Of a stretch of 42,651 nucleotides of DNA, positions 23,483 through 33,500 are shown one piece after another (the first letter of the stretch is position 1; each line of letters opens with the position of its first letter). The notes under the pieces are model-generated. The model was not told the DNA's origin. It searched no databases and saw nothing but the letters and a program-made list of their open reading frames with translations. The position numbers were made by a program, and so were the translations under genes. Origin of the DNA: Lachnospiraceae bacterium (GTDB lineage Bacteria; Bacillota; Clostridia; Lachnospirales; Lachnospiraceae); assembly GCA_014803415.1 (NCBI GenBank), contig JAAVBZ010000030.1:47418-90068 (forward strand), given 5' to 3'.

Positions 23483-24871
23483 TTGTTTACTTCACCATAT
23501 TATATCCCTTTCCTGGCAGTTTCAGTAATACTGTACTTTTTAATGCCCGGAAAATACCGCGCAGTTCTACTGCTTATGCTGAGTTATCTGTTTTGCGCTG
23601 CATTAAATATCAATTCCTTATGGGTATTGATATTAGTCAGCCTGTTTACCTATTTTGCCGCACGCTGGATCAGCAAAACAGATCCTGTTAAAAATAAGGC
23701 CAAAAGAAAAATTTCAGCCGTATTGTCCGTTTTGGTCTGTGTTTCTATTTTGGCCGCCTATAAATTTCTTACACATTTTCAAGTTTCGATTCCTATTGGA
23801 CTATCCTTTTATCTGTTTCAGGCCATCGGGTATCTTGTGGATGTTTATAAAGGAAACTACTCTGCCCGAATCAGTTTTGTAAACTATGGATTGTACCTGG
23901 CCTTTTTCCCCAAGTTTATCAGCGGTCCTATTGAGCACGAACACACTTTTATGGATCAACTGCAAAATCTTGATAAAGTCAGATTCTGGAATCGGGGAAG
24001 GCTTTCTACTGCAGCTGCGTATATGCTTTCCGGCTATTTCATGAAGATGGTAATTGCTGACCGGCTGGCAATTATTGTGACAAGGCTCTTTGATGCTCCT
24101 GTAAGTTATGACAGCTTCTGGCTGGTCCTTGGCGCTCTTTTTTATACTATCCAGATCTACTGTGACTTTGCCGGCTACTCCTTTATTGCCATTGGCAGTT
24201 CCAGATTGTTTGGAATCGACCTTTCCATCAACTTTTTTGCTCCGTATTATTCCGAGAACATTACAGAATTCTGGCGAAGATGGCATATTTCTCTAAGCAC
24301 CTGGCTTCGGGATTATCTTTATATTCCACTGGGTGGGAACAGAAAAGGGCTTTTCAGAAAATGCTTATATACTATGATCGTTTTTGCCGTATGCGGAATC
24401 TGGCATGGCGTGGGATTCTCTTTCCTGGTCTGGGGACTGCTGCATGGTATCTATTCTGTTTTGGATACTCTTTTTAGAACTAATAAAATAAAAATACCTT
24501 TCGGACGTGTTATTACATTTCTCGAGGTTTCCTTTGCATGGATTTTCTTTAAGGCATCCAGCCTTAGATCCGCTCTTTCCTATATATGGAATATGCTCAC
24601 AAGCGGATTTCGCTTCTCTGAATATTCGGTCATACTGGATAATCTGAATATAGGTGAAATCGAAATCGCAATTATCATGATCAGTATTCTTCTTATGACA
24701 GTATCGGATATGATCAGTTACCGGAAAAATGAGCCTTTTCCCGAGCTTATCCAGCATTTACCCGCCTCCGGCCGGTATTTGGTTTTCTATATGCTTATTA
24801 TCCTGCTATTTATCTTTGGAATTTATGGCCCCGAATATCATTCAGAACAATTTATTTATATGCAATTTTGA
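23483..24871 (+). CDS. membrane-bound O-acyltransferase (MBOAT, AlgI/DltB-like)
   Basis: The 462-residue protein has about ten membrane helices, and the MBOAT signatures WRRWHISLSTWLRDYLYIPLGG (His268) and GIWHGVGFSFLVWGLLHG with the catalytic-type His308. The family moves an acyl group, usually acetyl, across the membrane for transfer to a surface polymer. The TTG at 23483 is chosen as start: AGGAGG lies six bases before it and MFTSPYYIPF matches the family's N-terminus, whereas the longer frame from 23438 runs through the ribosome site. The gene is followed 18 bases later by an SGNH-fold partner, the standard pairing for O-acylation of exopolysaccharide, peptidoglycan or teichoic acid. Confidence 0.9.
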   Translation: MFTSPYYIPFLAVSVILYFLMPGKYRAVLLLMLSYLFCAALNINSLWVLILVSLFTYFAARWISKTDPVKNKAKRKISAVLSVLVCVSILAAYKFLTHFQVSIPIGLSFYLFQAIGYLVDVYKGNYSARISFVNYGLYLAFFPKFISGPIEHEHTFMDQLQNLDKVRFWNRGRLSTAAAYMLSGYFMKMVIADRLAIIVTRLFDAPVSYDSFWLVLGALFYTIQIYCDFAGYSFIAIGSSRLFGIDLSINFFAPYYSENITEFWRRWHISLSTWLRDYLYIPLGGNRKGLFRKCLYTMIVFAVCGIWHGVGFSFLVWGLLHGIYSVLDTLFRTNKIKIPFGRVITFLEVSFAWIFFKASSLRSALSYIWNMLTSGFRFSEYSVILDNLNIGEIEIAIIMISILLMTVSDMISYRKNEPFPELIQHLPASGRYLVFYMLIILLFIFGIYGPEYHSEQFIYMQF

Positions 24872-24889
24872 TGTAGAGGGAGATATATT

Positions 24890-25906
24890 ATGAAAAAAAC
24901 AGTTACGCGTATTGCATTTATTCTCTTACTCATTTTTACCTTTTATATTATTTCAACTGTCCTCAAATTGAAATCACTCCATGGCATTGCCCAAAAGGAC
25001 TGCTTTTACTGGCAGCCGGAAAATTCCATAGATGTGGTCATGATGGGATCAAGTCACATACATTGTAATATTAACAATGCGCTTTTGTGGGAAAAATATG
25101 GAATTGCATCTTATGACTACAGCGGAGCAGAACAGCCCCTTTGGATGACCTACTATTATTTAAGAGAAATATACAGCTACCAGGATCCCGAAATAATTGT
25201 TCTGGATCTGTACTCACCTGCCCGTTTCAAAGAAGATTATCAGTATACCTGGATCTCTGAAAATATTTACGGTATGCGCTTTTCCTCAAACAAACTTCAA
25301 ATGCTCCTGGTCAGTGTAGAACCCGGCAAAATACTGAATTATTTTCCTTCCTATCGAATCTATCACAATAGATACGATGAACTGAACAAGGATGATTTCA
25401 ATCATTTTTTCTGGGACAGCGATCATATGGAAAATTTCAAAGGTTATACCCCTTATCTGAAGCAGGAACCACAGATCCGCCCGGAAATTACAGAAAAACG
25501 AAAGGACGGTCTTACTGAAAAATCCCTGAAATACCTGATGAAGATCATTGATTACACGAAAGAAAAAGATACTACACTTATTCTGATCGCTGCTCCTTAT
25601 ATCACTACAAACGAAGATGCCAGAACCTTCAATCAAATAAAAGAAATAGCAAGTGAATATGACATCACATTTATAAATTTCAATGATTATTACGATGAAA
25701 TAGGACTGGATTTTGATACAGATTTTAATGACGATTCCCATTTAAACTACTGGGGAAGCTGCAAATTTACCGAGTACTTTGGCGACTTTCTCTCTTCTTA
25801 TTTGGTTCTTCCCGACCACAGAGGGCAGAAAGACTATGAATCCTGGGATGAATGTGTGCAATCTATTAAAAACTATGTCAATAACTACGTTAAAAATGCA
25901 AATTGA
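24890..25906 (+). CDS. SGNH-fold (DltD/AlgJ-like) acyl transfer partner, membrane-anchored
   Basis: The 338-residue protein has an N-terminal signal-anchor helix (about 6-26), then an extracytoplasmic domain with VVMMGSSHIHCN (block I, Ser55), IIVLDLYSP, a TLILIAAPY strand and the catalytic DxxH as NDDSHLNYWG (Asp281, His284). This is the layout of the SGNH partners of MBOAT proteins, such as DltD, AlgJ/AlgX and PatB, which place the acyl group on the polymer. The gene is co-transcribed with the MBOAT gene. Which polymer is modified cannot be told, as no glycan synthesis genes adjoin. Confidence 0.85.
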   Translation: MKKTVTRIAFILLLIFTFYIISTVLKLKSLHGIAQKDCFYWQPENSIDVVMMGSSHIHCNINNALLWEKYGIASYDYSGAEQPLWMTYYYLREIYSYQDPEIIVLDLYSPARFKEDYQYTWISENIYGMRFSSNKLQMLLVSVEPGKILNYFPSYRIYHNRYDELNKDDFNHFFWDSDHMENFKGYTPYLKQEPQIRPEITEKRKDGLTEKSLKYLMKIIDYTKEKDTTLILIAAPYITTNEDARTFNQIKEIASEYDITFINFNDYYDEIGLDFDTDFNDDSHLNYWGSCKFTEYFGDFLSSYLVLPDHRGQKDYESWDECVQSIKNYVNNYVKNAN

Positions 25907-25907
25907 G

Positions 25908-25937
25908 TTGACAAACTATTTTTCACCATGCTATAAT
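25908..25937 (+). promoter_or_regulatory. promoter of the tRNA-Thr gene
   Basis: TTGACA (25908-25913), an 18-base spacer and TATAAT (25932-25937), both perfect hexamers, begin two bases after the stop of the SGNH gene. Confidence 0.85.
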
Positions 25938-25964
25938 ATATTGCGTTGGTGCTAAGCATCACAG

Positions 25965-26037
25965 GCTGCTGTGGCTCAGTCGGTAGAGCGTCGCATTGGT
26001 AGTGCGGAGGTCACGGGTCCGATTCCCGTCAGCAGCT
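25965..26037 (+). tRNA. tRNA-Thr (anticodon GGT)
   Basis: A complete cloverleaf is visible: acceptor GCTGCTG/CAGCAGC, D-arm GCTC-AGTCGGTA-GAGC, anticodon arm TCGCA-TTGGTAG-TGCGG, variable loop AGGTC, and T-arm ACGGG-TCCGATT-CCCGT. The anticodon at positions 34-36 is GGT, which reads ACC. CCA is not encoded. A T-run follows directly. It is a lone tRNA with its own strong promoter. Confidence 0.95.
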
Positions 26038-26096
26038 TTTTGTAATCCTTGATTTTTCTGGTTTTAAGACTTCATAAAAGTGTAACCTATCAACGA

Positions 26097-26128
26097 GTCA
26101 ATCAAACCCATGTTTGGTTGGCTTTTTT
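26097..26128 (+). terminator. intrinsic terminator downstream of the tRNA
   Basis: GTCAATCAAAC pairs with GTTTGGTTGGC (two G-T wobbles) around CCAT, followed by six T. Confidence 0.75.
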
Positions 26129-26142
26129 CTGATCATCCTGTT

Positions 26143-26787
26143 CTAATATTCTTTCCCGCTAAAAATTTTGACTGTCACCAAAAAGGATAAGCAAAACGCT
26201 GCATAAGAAAATACAATCAAGAGAGCTGCTCCGGTCAGCATCGTGACAATTCCCGGTTCCAATAAATCATTGATCACAGTGACGATCCCCAGATCGATCC
26301 CTACCGCACTCAGCAGGGAGATCACTAAAAACACTTCGCTTCTTTCTTCACCGCCCAGGTAAAATAAAGGGAAAAACACTGCTCCCAGAAAAAAACTGAT
26401 ACTGATCCCCAGCGCAAACATGGTAAGAATATCAATATGATAATCAAACAGACTGCCATGAAACACCCAGGATAAAGCTACTCCGATTCCTGCAAAAACA
26501 GCTCCTATCAGCAGCCAGATCATCTGGTTTATAAAGTAACTTTTTACAATATCTGCACGCCTTACCGGCAGAGTCAGCTTGTATTTTCCCCATTTGGAAG
26601 TAAACTCATTTTTAACTACGGCAACTGCATTAACAGAAAATCCCACTATCCCTATCATTACATAGCTGATGAGAAAAGACTGGCTGCCCAGAAAAACAGC
26701 AAATATTCCCAATAGTAACATAAAACCGGAGAATATCTTTGCATTTGCACATACCGTATAGAAATTATTTCTTAGTAGTCCTTTCAT
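26143..26787 (-). CDS. ABC-2 type permease
   Basis: The 214-residue protein has six membrane helices and the small ABC-2 permease pattern seen next to YtrA/YtrB-type genes (MKGLLRNNFYTVCANAKIF, then NEFTSKWGKYKLTLPVRRADIVKSYF). The cytoplasmic loop with LPVRR probably contacts the ATPase. Its start overlaps the ATPase stop by four bases. With the ATPase it forms an export or membrane-stress ABC system; the substrate is unknown, though YtrA-controlled systems often answer to cell-wall antibiotics. Confidence 0.82.
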   Translation of the reverse strand: MKGLLRNNFYTVCANAKIFSGFMLLLGIFAVFLGSQSFLISYVMIGIVGFSVNAVAVVKNEFTSKWGKYKLTLPVRRADIVKSYFINQMIWLLIGAVFAGIGVALSWVFHGSLFDYHIDILTMFALGISISFFLGAVFFPLFYLGGEERSEVFLVISLLSAVGIDLGIVTVINDLLEPGIVTMLTGAALLIVFSYAAFCLSFLVTVKIFSGKEY

Positions 26788-27650
26788 ACCCGTTCCCCCT
26801 TTACTAATAATAACATGATCTCATCAACTGACACATGATCTGCCACAACGCCTTTATATTTTCGCTGTGCTTCTTTTCCATTTGCAACCAATACATCAAT
26901 CTGAAGATCACGTTTCCGGTATGCCAGAATATCACTGGGGTCTAATGTCTGAAATTGACTTTCCCTGCAGCGCAAAACAGCATAATTGTATACAAGATCA
27001 TCTTTTGAGGCAGTCATAATAACTTTTCCCTCGTGGATAAAGGTTATGTGATCAGCTATTTTTTCCAGATCGCTTGTTATATGGGAAGACAGCAAAATTG
27101 AATGATCTTCCTCCTGTACAAATTCCAGAAGCACATCCAGCATGTCATCCCGCATAACAGGGTCCAGGCCGCTTGTAGCCTCATCTAAAATCAATAACTT
27201 GGGATCATGTGATAGTGCTGCTGCAATAGCCAGTTTCATGGTCATTCCCCGGGAGTAGCTTTTTATTTTTTGCCTTGCAGGTAAATGGAAATCCTCCAAA
27301 TATTTTTGAAATAATGCATTATTCCAGTTTGTATATAGCTCCTGCATAATTTTTGATAATTGTTCAGCGGTCAAATAAGAAGGAAAATTATCTCCGTCAT
27401 AGACAACACCTATCTTTTCCCGCATATCCGTATCACTATCCGACATTTCTTTCCCAAACAGCTTTATGATTCCACTGTCCTTTGCAACCGTATTCAGAAT
27501 ACAGCCGATAGTTGTTGTCTTTCCGGCGCCGTTTTCTCCTACAAATCCCATGATAGACCCATATGGCACCGAAAATGATACTTTATCCAGCATAAAGCCT
27601 GACTTGGGAAATGTTTTAGAAACCTGATCTAATTCCAAAATGTTCTCCAT
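26784..27650 (-). CDS. ABC transporter ATP-binding protein
   Basis: The 288-residue ATPase has Walker A GENGAGKTT (about 38-46), a signature degenerated to YSRGMTMKL, Walker B LLILDEATSGLDP and the switch histidine in LLSSHITS. After about residue 215 a C-terminal extension (YNYAVLRCRESQFQTLDPSDILAYRKRDLQIDVLV) resembles that of YtrB-like exporters. It energises the adjacent ABC-2 permease and lies one base after the GntR regulator. Confidence 0.92.
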   Translation of the reverse strand: MENILELDQVSKTFPKSGFMLDKVSFSVPYGSIMGFVGENGAGKTTTIGCILNTVAKDSGIIKLFGKEMSDSDTDMREKIGVVYDGDNFPSYLTAEQLSKIMQELYTNWNNALFQKYLEDFHLPARQKIKSYSRGMTMKLAIAAALSHDPKLLILDEATSGLDPVMRDDMLDVLLEFVQEEDHSILLSSHITSDLEKIADHITFIHEGKVIMTASKDDLVYNYAVLRCRESQFQTLDPSDILAYRKRDLQIDVLVANGKEAQRKYKGVVADHVSVDEIMLLLVKGERV

Positions 27651-27651
27651 A

Positions 27652-28029
27652 TTATTCTTCCTCCTGATAAAATAACGCTAACAATTCTGTCAATTTCTCG
27701 AGAGAGATGTTGTTTATTCGCCCAATTTCGGCCGCCGCCTGTAAATGCTCCTCCGCTATACGCTGCTGCTCCTCCTGATAGAATTCCTTATTCCGGGCTG
27801 CCACAAAACTTCCCCGTCCGACTGTTGTTTCAATAAATCCGTCTCTTTGCAGATCTTCATAAGCCTTTTGAACGGTAATAACACTTACATGAATGGATCT
27901 TGCAAGAGCACGCATCGACGGGATAGCTTCACCGGACTGTAATTCACCGCTCATTATCATTGCTTTGATCTGCGATGTGATCTGTTCGTAGATCGGTTTA
28001 TTGACATTGTTACTGATAATGATCTCCAT
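27652..28029 (-). CDS. GntR-family regulator, YtrA subfamily
   Basis: The 125-residue protein has a winged helix-turn-helix (PIYEQITSQIKAMIMSGELQSGEAIPSMRALARSIHVSVITVQKAYEDLQRDGFIETTVGRGSFVA) and only a short helical C-terminus, the YtrA pattern. The ATG at 28029 follows AGAGG by eight bases; the longer frame to 28074 would run through the operator. It heads the regulator-ATPase-permease operon and probably represses it by binding the GTAC-rich palindrome in its promoter. Confidence 0.9.
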   Translation of the reverse strand: MEIIISNNVNKPIYEQITSQIKAMIMSGELQSGEAIPSMRALARSIHVSVITVQKAYEDLQRDGFIETTVGRGSFVAARNKEFYQEEQQRIAEEHLQAAAEIGRINNISLEKLTELLALFYQEEE

Positions 28030-28053
28030 GGCTATTACCTCTGCTTGTAAATT

Positions 28054-28100
28054 GTACTTATTGTACAAGTACATTATAGCAAATTTAATATTTTAGTCAA
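28054..28100 (-). promoter_or_regulatory. promoter and probable YtrA-type operator
   Basis: On the minus strand TTGACT (28095-28100), a 16-base spacer and TATAAT (28073-28078) are followed at once by the inverted repeat GTACTT-GTACAAT-AAGTAC (28054-28072). The repeat would cover the transcription start, the usual place for autorepression. Confidence 0.75.
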
Positions 28101-28103
28101 CCA

Positions 28104-28146
28104 CAAAAAAGCTATCCTTCCCTGCTTTTCTCTTGGGAAGGATAGC
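28104..28146 (-). terminator. intrinsic terminator of the GH13 gene
   Basis: A perfect 12-bp stem GCTATCCTTCCC / GGGAAGGATAGC with a 12-base loop; on the minus strand it is followed by a run of T. Confidence 0.85.
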
Positions 28147-28164
28147 TCTATATAATTATAAATT

Positions 28165-29841
28165 TTAAATATGCAGAACCACAGCCTCGTAAGCTCTTAG
28201 GCTTATCTCTTTGTCTGCCGTCACATCTTCATAATTGGAGATCCAGATATCTCCTTTCACAAATTCATCGGGTATTTCCATTTTACGTACTTTATCACTG
28301 AAATTGCAGAGGACTAACAGCTGCTCATCCCCATAATTTCTTGCATACATGAAAATGTCTTCATCTTCCGGTAAAAGCAGTTCGAACTTGCCATACACAA
28401 TAATAGGATTTTTCTTTCTCAGTTCGATCAGCTTCCGGTAGTAGTGAAATACGGAATCTTCTCTTCCAAGCTGCTCCTTTGCATTGATCCTGGTATAATT
28501 GGGATTTACCTTGATCCAGGGCGTCCCTGTCGTGAATCCGGCATTCTTACCCTCATCCCACTGCATGGGAGTTCTGGCATTGTCCCTGCTCTTATATCTG
28601 AGATACTTCATCATATCATCAGGAGCAATAATATTGTTCTCCGTAAATTCATGATAGGCATTGATACTTTCAATATCCCTGAACTCGTCTATGGATTCAA
28701 AGGGTACATTGGTCATGCCAAGTTCTTCCCCCTGATAAATATATGGAGTTCCTTTCATCATATGAAGACAGGTCGCCAGCATCTTGGCTGACAGTTCTCT
28801 GTATTCGGAAGAATCATTACCAAAACGCGAGACTACTCTTGGCTGATCGTGATTATTCCAGTAAAGGCTGTTCCATGCCTTGCCCTCCAGATAAGTCTGC
28901 CATCTGTTAAATACTGCCTTTAAGTCCGGCAGATAAATCTTTTTCAAATTCCACTTGGAATGCTCTCCACCATCCAGATCATTTTGTTCAAACTGAAATA
29001 CCATATTCAGTTCGCTCTCATCATCTGCAGCATACTTCTCCGCTTCCTGCACCGTTACTCCCGCAGTCTCTCCCACTGTAATGGTATCATATTTGGAAAG
29101 TACTTCTCGACGCATTTCCTTTAGATAATCATGAACATGCGGCCCGTTAATGACATAGGGGCTAAAATCACCGAAAAGTGCACCTTTCTCCTTAGGCCCA
29201 TCCGGGAGCCCCGGTACCTTGGATATCATACTGATCACATCCATTCGGAAACCGTCAACGCCTTTTTCCAGCCACCATGCCATCATGTTAAAGACTTCTT
29301 TACGAACTGTTTCATTATCCCAGTTTAAGTCCGGCTGCTTTTCGGAAAAAAGATGAAGATAGTACATATCTGTAGCTTTATCATATTTCCATGCACTGCC
29401 GCTAAAGCAGGAACCCCAGTTATTAGGCTCTTTCCCATCCTTTGCCTCTCTCCAGATATAATAATCCCTGTATGGATTGTCTTTGGATCTGCGGCTTTCC
29501 ATAAACCATTTATGCTCATCAGAAGTATGATTGACTACCAGATCCATCATGATCCTGATTCCCCGTTCATGCGCTGCTGCCAGCATCCTGTCGAAATCCT
29601 CCATGGTTCCGAATTCCTGCATAATTGCCTGATAATCACTGATATCATAGCCATTGTCATCATTAGGAGACTGATAAACCGGCGAAAGCCAGATCACATC
29701 AATACCCAGATTTTTCAGATAATCCAGCTTTTCTATAATACCGTTAATATCTCCGATGCCGTCGCCGTCACTGTCTTTAAAGCTTCTCGGATAAATCTGA
29801 TAAACTACGCTTTCTTTCCACCATCTTTTATTTTCTTCCAA
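28165..29841 (-). CDS. GH13 alpha-glucosidase, oligo-1,6-glucosidase type
   Basis: The 558-residue cytoplasmic enzyme starts ENKRWWKESVVYQIYPRSF, with a Ca-binding type loop DSDGDGIGD at 23-31. It has the catalytic nucleophile Asp201 (GFRMDVISM), the acid Glu258 (VGETAGV) and Asp332 (NNHDQPR). The residue after the nucleophile is Val, which in this family goes with alpha-1,6 bond preference (isomaltose, panose) rather than Ala/Thr for alpha-1,4. The start is TTG, supported by GGAGGG seven bases upstream. It is monocistronic with its own promoter and terminator and no adjoining sugar transporter. Confidence 0.93.
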   Translation of the reverse strand: MEENKRWWKESVVYQIYPRSFKDSDGDGIGDINGIIEKLDYLKNLGIDVIWLSPVYQSPNDDNGYDISDYQAIMQEFGTMEDFDRMLAAAHERGIRIMMDLVVNHTSDEHKWFMESRRSKDNPYRDYYIWREAKDGKEPNNWGSCFSGSAWKYDKATDMYYLHLFSEKQPDLNWDNETVRKEVFNMMAWWLEKGVDGFRMDVISMISKVPGLPDGPKEKGALFGDFSPYVINGPHVHDYLKEMRREVLSKYDTITVGETAGVTVQEAEKYAADDESELNMVFQFEQNDLDGGEHSKWNLKKIYLPDLKAVFNRWQTYLEGKAWNSLYWNNHDQPRVVSRFGNDSSEYRELSAKMLATCLHMMKGTPYIYQGEELGMTNVPFESIDEFRDIESINAYHEFTENNIIAPDDMMKYLRYKSRDNARTPMQWDEGKNAGFTTGTPWIKVNPNYTRINAKEQLGREDSVFHYYRKLIELRKKNPIIVYGKFELLLPEDEDIFMYARNYGDEQLLVLCNFSDKVRKMEIPDEFVKGDIWISNYEDVTADKEISLRAYEAVVLHI

Positions 29842-29879
29842 TTGACTGCCCTCCGTTTCGTAAACTTTCGCGCAACATC

Positions 29880-29908
29880 ATTCTATAATTATTATCCGTA
29901 ATATGCAA
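29880..29908 (-). promoter_or_regulatory. promoter of the GH13 gene
   Basis: On the minus strand TTGCAT, a 17-base spacer and TAGAAT lie 38 bases before the TTG start, in the short gap after the TetR gene. Confidence 0.6.
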
Positions 29909-29914
29909 GCTGCT

Positions 29915-30532
29915 TTATGCCGATATCTCTTCAAATTCTTTACAAACCCCCTGACAGATCCATTTTCGCAGCTCCTCTCTTTTCTCCTTGTCAAGAAATC
30001 TTTCGTCTCTGATCATCATTCCGTAACATAAGATTTTAGAAAATAAGCTTACCGAAAGGTATGTCAGTCCTTCTTCTGAGAGAGTCTGATCATCTTTCAA
30101 TTCATCCTTCAATATCTGCTTAAGCATATCTACCGGAAACATTTCTTCTTCCACTCTTTCTTTCTCCATCACCCGCATTCTCTGGCTTATCATGGAATTA
30201 TCAGACATGATGTGGATCAAACGCAGTATGCAGTTAGCTTTGGTCATCTGCTGTTCCATCGCAAGCAGGACAAAATTAACCTTATCATTTAAATTTTTTT
30301 CTTTGCTCAGGCCCTCATATATCTGTCGGATAAACGATATGCCATTATAAAAAAGGGCCCCCGCTATCATTTCTTCTTTATCGGAGAAATACTCGTAAGC
30401 AGTACCCTTACCGATTCCCGCTCTTCCCGTGATCTCCGCTACTGTCAGACTGCTTAAATCTGCGCCTTCTTCAAACAGTTCCATCACTGCCTGATAGATT
30501 GCTTTTTCTTTAGGAGAATGCTCTCTATTCAT
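29915..30532 (-). CDS. TetR-family regulator
   Basis: The 205-residue protein has the TetR helix-turn-helix near its N-terminus (LTVAEITGRAGIGKGTAYEYFSDKEEMI, about 35-62) and a variable all-helical ligand domain. The start is ATG 30532, eight bases inside the end of the upstream RND transporter gene. AAGGAGA lies ten bases before it, so translation is coupled. It is probably the repressor of the RND operon, acting on the palindrome at 34853-34872. Confidence 0.9.
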   Translation of the reverse strand: MNREHSPKEKAIYQAVMELFEEGADLSSLTVAEITGRAGIGKGTAYEYFSDKEEMIAGALFYNGISFIRQIYEGLSKEKNLNDKVNFVLLAMEQQMTKANCILRLIHIMSDNSMISQRMRVMEKERVEEEMFPVDMLKQILKDELKDDQTLSEEGLTYLSVSLFSKILCYGMMIRDERFLDKEKREELRKWICQGVCKEFEEISA

Positions 30533-33500
30533 AGTCTTCACTCTCCTTAATTTTTTTTAAGTATGTTTTTTTCTCCGTCCCTTTTTCTCTCATAAAAATA
30601 TCATAAATACATGGGATCACCACAAGTGTTAACAGTGTACCGTAAATAAGTCCTCCTATCGTTACGATCGCCATAGGCTTTGACATATCCGCTCCCATAT
30701 CACTGCTGAATACCATAGTACTTAAGGCCAGGATCGTAGTCAAGGCTGTCATCATAACAGGACGTATCCTGGTTCTTCCTGCCGTTATAATGGCTTCTTT
30801 TTTCTCCATGCCTTTTTCACGCAGCTGATTAATATAGTCTACCAAAACGATACCGTTATTAACAATAATACCAGACAACATGACGAAACCGATCAGAGCA
30901 ATAACGCTCACTTCGCTGCCACTGATAATGAGTCCCAAAAATCCCCCCGTAAACGCCAGCGGAATAGTAAACATAATGATAAAGGGCGATAGCAATGACT
31001 GGAATTGCGCCACCATGATCAAATACATGAAAATAATTGCAAGGAGGAGCATCAGGTACACCTGTCCCATGGCATCCTTTATGGTTTCATTTTCACCGCT
31101 CATTACATAAGTATAACCACTGGGCATTTCATAACTCTTCAATTCTTCTTCCACAGCATCCGAAACAAGCCCTACATTATAGCCGTCTGCAACAGAAGCA
31201 CTGACAGCAATATATCTGGTCTGATCCACTCTGTTAACGGATTTGGGCGATTCCATATTTTCAAATGTTGCAATATCGGATAGGTTTATCTTTTCCTTGG
31301 TGCCGTCATTTTTGGTCCTGTCAAGCTCCAGATCTTTGATCAAGTCTCTTGTCAGTTCCATGTCGTTTCCATGCTTTACATAAACACTGTATTCTTTGAT
31401 CTCCGTCTCAAAGGTTGTTGCACTGGAAGCTGCCGCCAGTTTACTCTGTATCTGCTGGAAAACCTGTGCAACAGTAAGTCCATGCTCAATTGCTTTATTC
31501 CGGTCAATAATAATACGCATTTCACCAGTGGACTCTTCCAGTCCATCCGATACCTCTGCAGTTCCTTCCACGCTTTCCACAATTGCTGCAATATCTTTTG
31601 CAAGTTCCTGCATGGTATCCAGATCTCGTCCCTTTATCTGAACAGTAATACCGCTTCCTCCCAAGGCGCTCATATCCATAGTAGAGGTTTCAATCGATAC
31701 TTCCGCTTGATTTGCTTCGAGAATATCTGCAATGTTCTCTCTGATTTCGGCTGCTATTTCATTATTATCCCGCTTTTTGTCCTCGCTTAAGGATACATAA
31801 ATTGTAGTTGCATTGGTAGCCGAATTGCCGCCTCCAGACAACAGCCCCAAGGAAGAAGTGCTTGCCATAGCTCCCACATCTTCTACCTCTTCTATCTCCA
31901 TCAGTTTTTCCAGAACCTCATCCGTTACCTGACCTGTTTCACTGAGGGGCGTATCTTTCGGCATGTTCAGTGACATGCTGATCTGCGTACTGTCCATTTC
32001 CGGCATAAAGGCGGTTCCTTTAGCAAATGCAGCAAGTGTACTGACGACCAGAAGCGCCAAAACCAGAATTATAACTACAGGCTTGAATTTCAGAGCAAAT
32101 CCCAGAAATTTTTCATAAACAGTCATAAGACCGTCAAAGGTCTTGCTTTCCTTCTGCTCCTTTGCCCTGGAAAGCATACCTGCTGCCATAGCAGGCACTA
32201 CAGTCAATGCCACTATCAAGCTGGCTAACAGGGAATAAGCAATGGTAAGCCCCATGTCCACAAACAGCTGTCTGGTGATACCTTCCGTAAAAACAATCGG
32301 AAGGAATACGCATACTGTAGTAAGGGTGGAAGCCAGGATCGCACCTGCCACTTCCCCTGCTCCTTCTATTGCCGCTTCTTTAGCCGAACTGCCTTCATTT
32401 CGCAGTCTGAAAATATTTTCAATCACTACGATAGAGTTATCTACCAGCATACCTACGCCCAGAGCCAACCCTGACAGCGATATTACATTCAGTGTAACGC
32501 CGCTGAAATACATACATACGATCGCCGTGATCATACTGATGGGAATCGAACATGCTACTACTGCCGTAGGTCTCCAGTCCTTCAGGAACAGAATCAAGAT
32601 CAATACTGCGAGTACAGCTCCAAACAATACATTATTGATAATAGAATCCATAACAAGGTCAATGTAAATCCCCTGATCCATCAATGTGATCAGGATCAGA
32701 TTCTCATTTTCTGCCTTCAGTTCTTCAAATTTATCCAATATCTTGTCTGAGACATCACCAGTTGAATATCCGGTCTGTTTCTGGATTGAAACCATAATAC
32801 CGGGCGAGCCATTGACATTTGTATAGATATCGGCAGAATTATCTGTCATAAATACATCTGCCACATCTTCGAGAGTTATAACATCTACTCCATCCATTTC
32901 AGGATTCAAAAGAGGCATCTTTTTAAGTAATTCTATATCATCAGGCTTATCGCCCACTCTGATCAGATAATCAATGCCTTCCTCTGTTACATATCCGGCG
33001 GGCATGGAAAAGTTCTGCGCAGTCAAAAGAGATTTCACGGTATCCACAGTAAGAATGCCGCCCATATCAGCCTGATTGTAAGCATTTTCTCTTGCTTCCT
33101 CTAAATCCTTTTCGCCGTCTAATATCTGCTGCAGAGCATCTTTCAGCTGTTCGGCTGTATCGTTCAATTTCTCTTCGCCTTCTTTGATCTGATCCCAGCC
33201 CGCGTCCAGCTGCTTTTGTCCGGCTTCTATCTGTTCTTCTCCTGCCTCCAGCTGCTTTTCACTAGCTTCCAGCTGAGTCTCGGCAGTTTTAAGCTGCATC
33301 TCTCCAAGGCTGATAGTGGTCTGCGCATTGGCAAACTCAATGGCCGCCGTCAGGTTGCCCTTGTATAATTCGGTGAGGGCGCTGTCCAGTTTTGCGATAT
33401 TACTTTCTATTTCAGAAAGAGCGGAATTCATTTGGGCAATATAAACGTCAGCGCCTAATCCCATGGTGTTAGATTTAATACTATATTCCAAACCCTCTTT

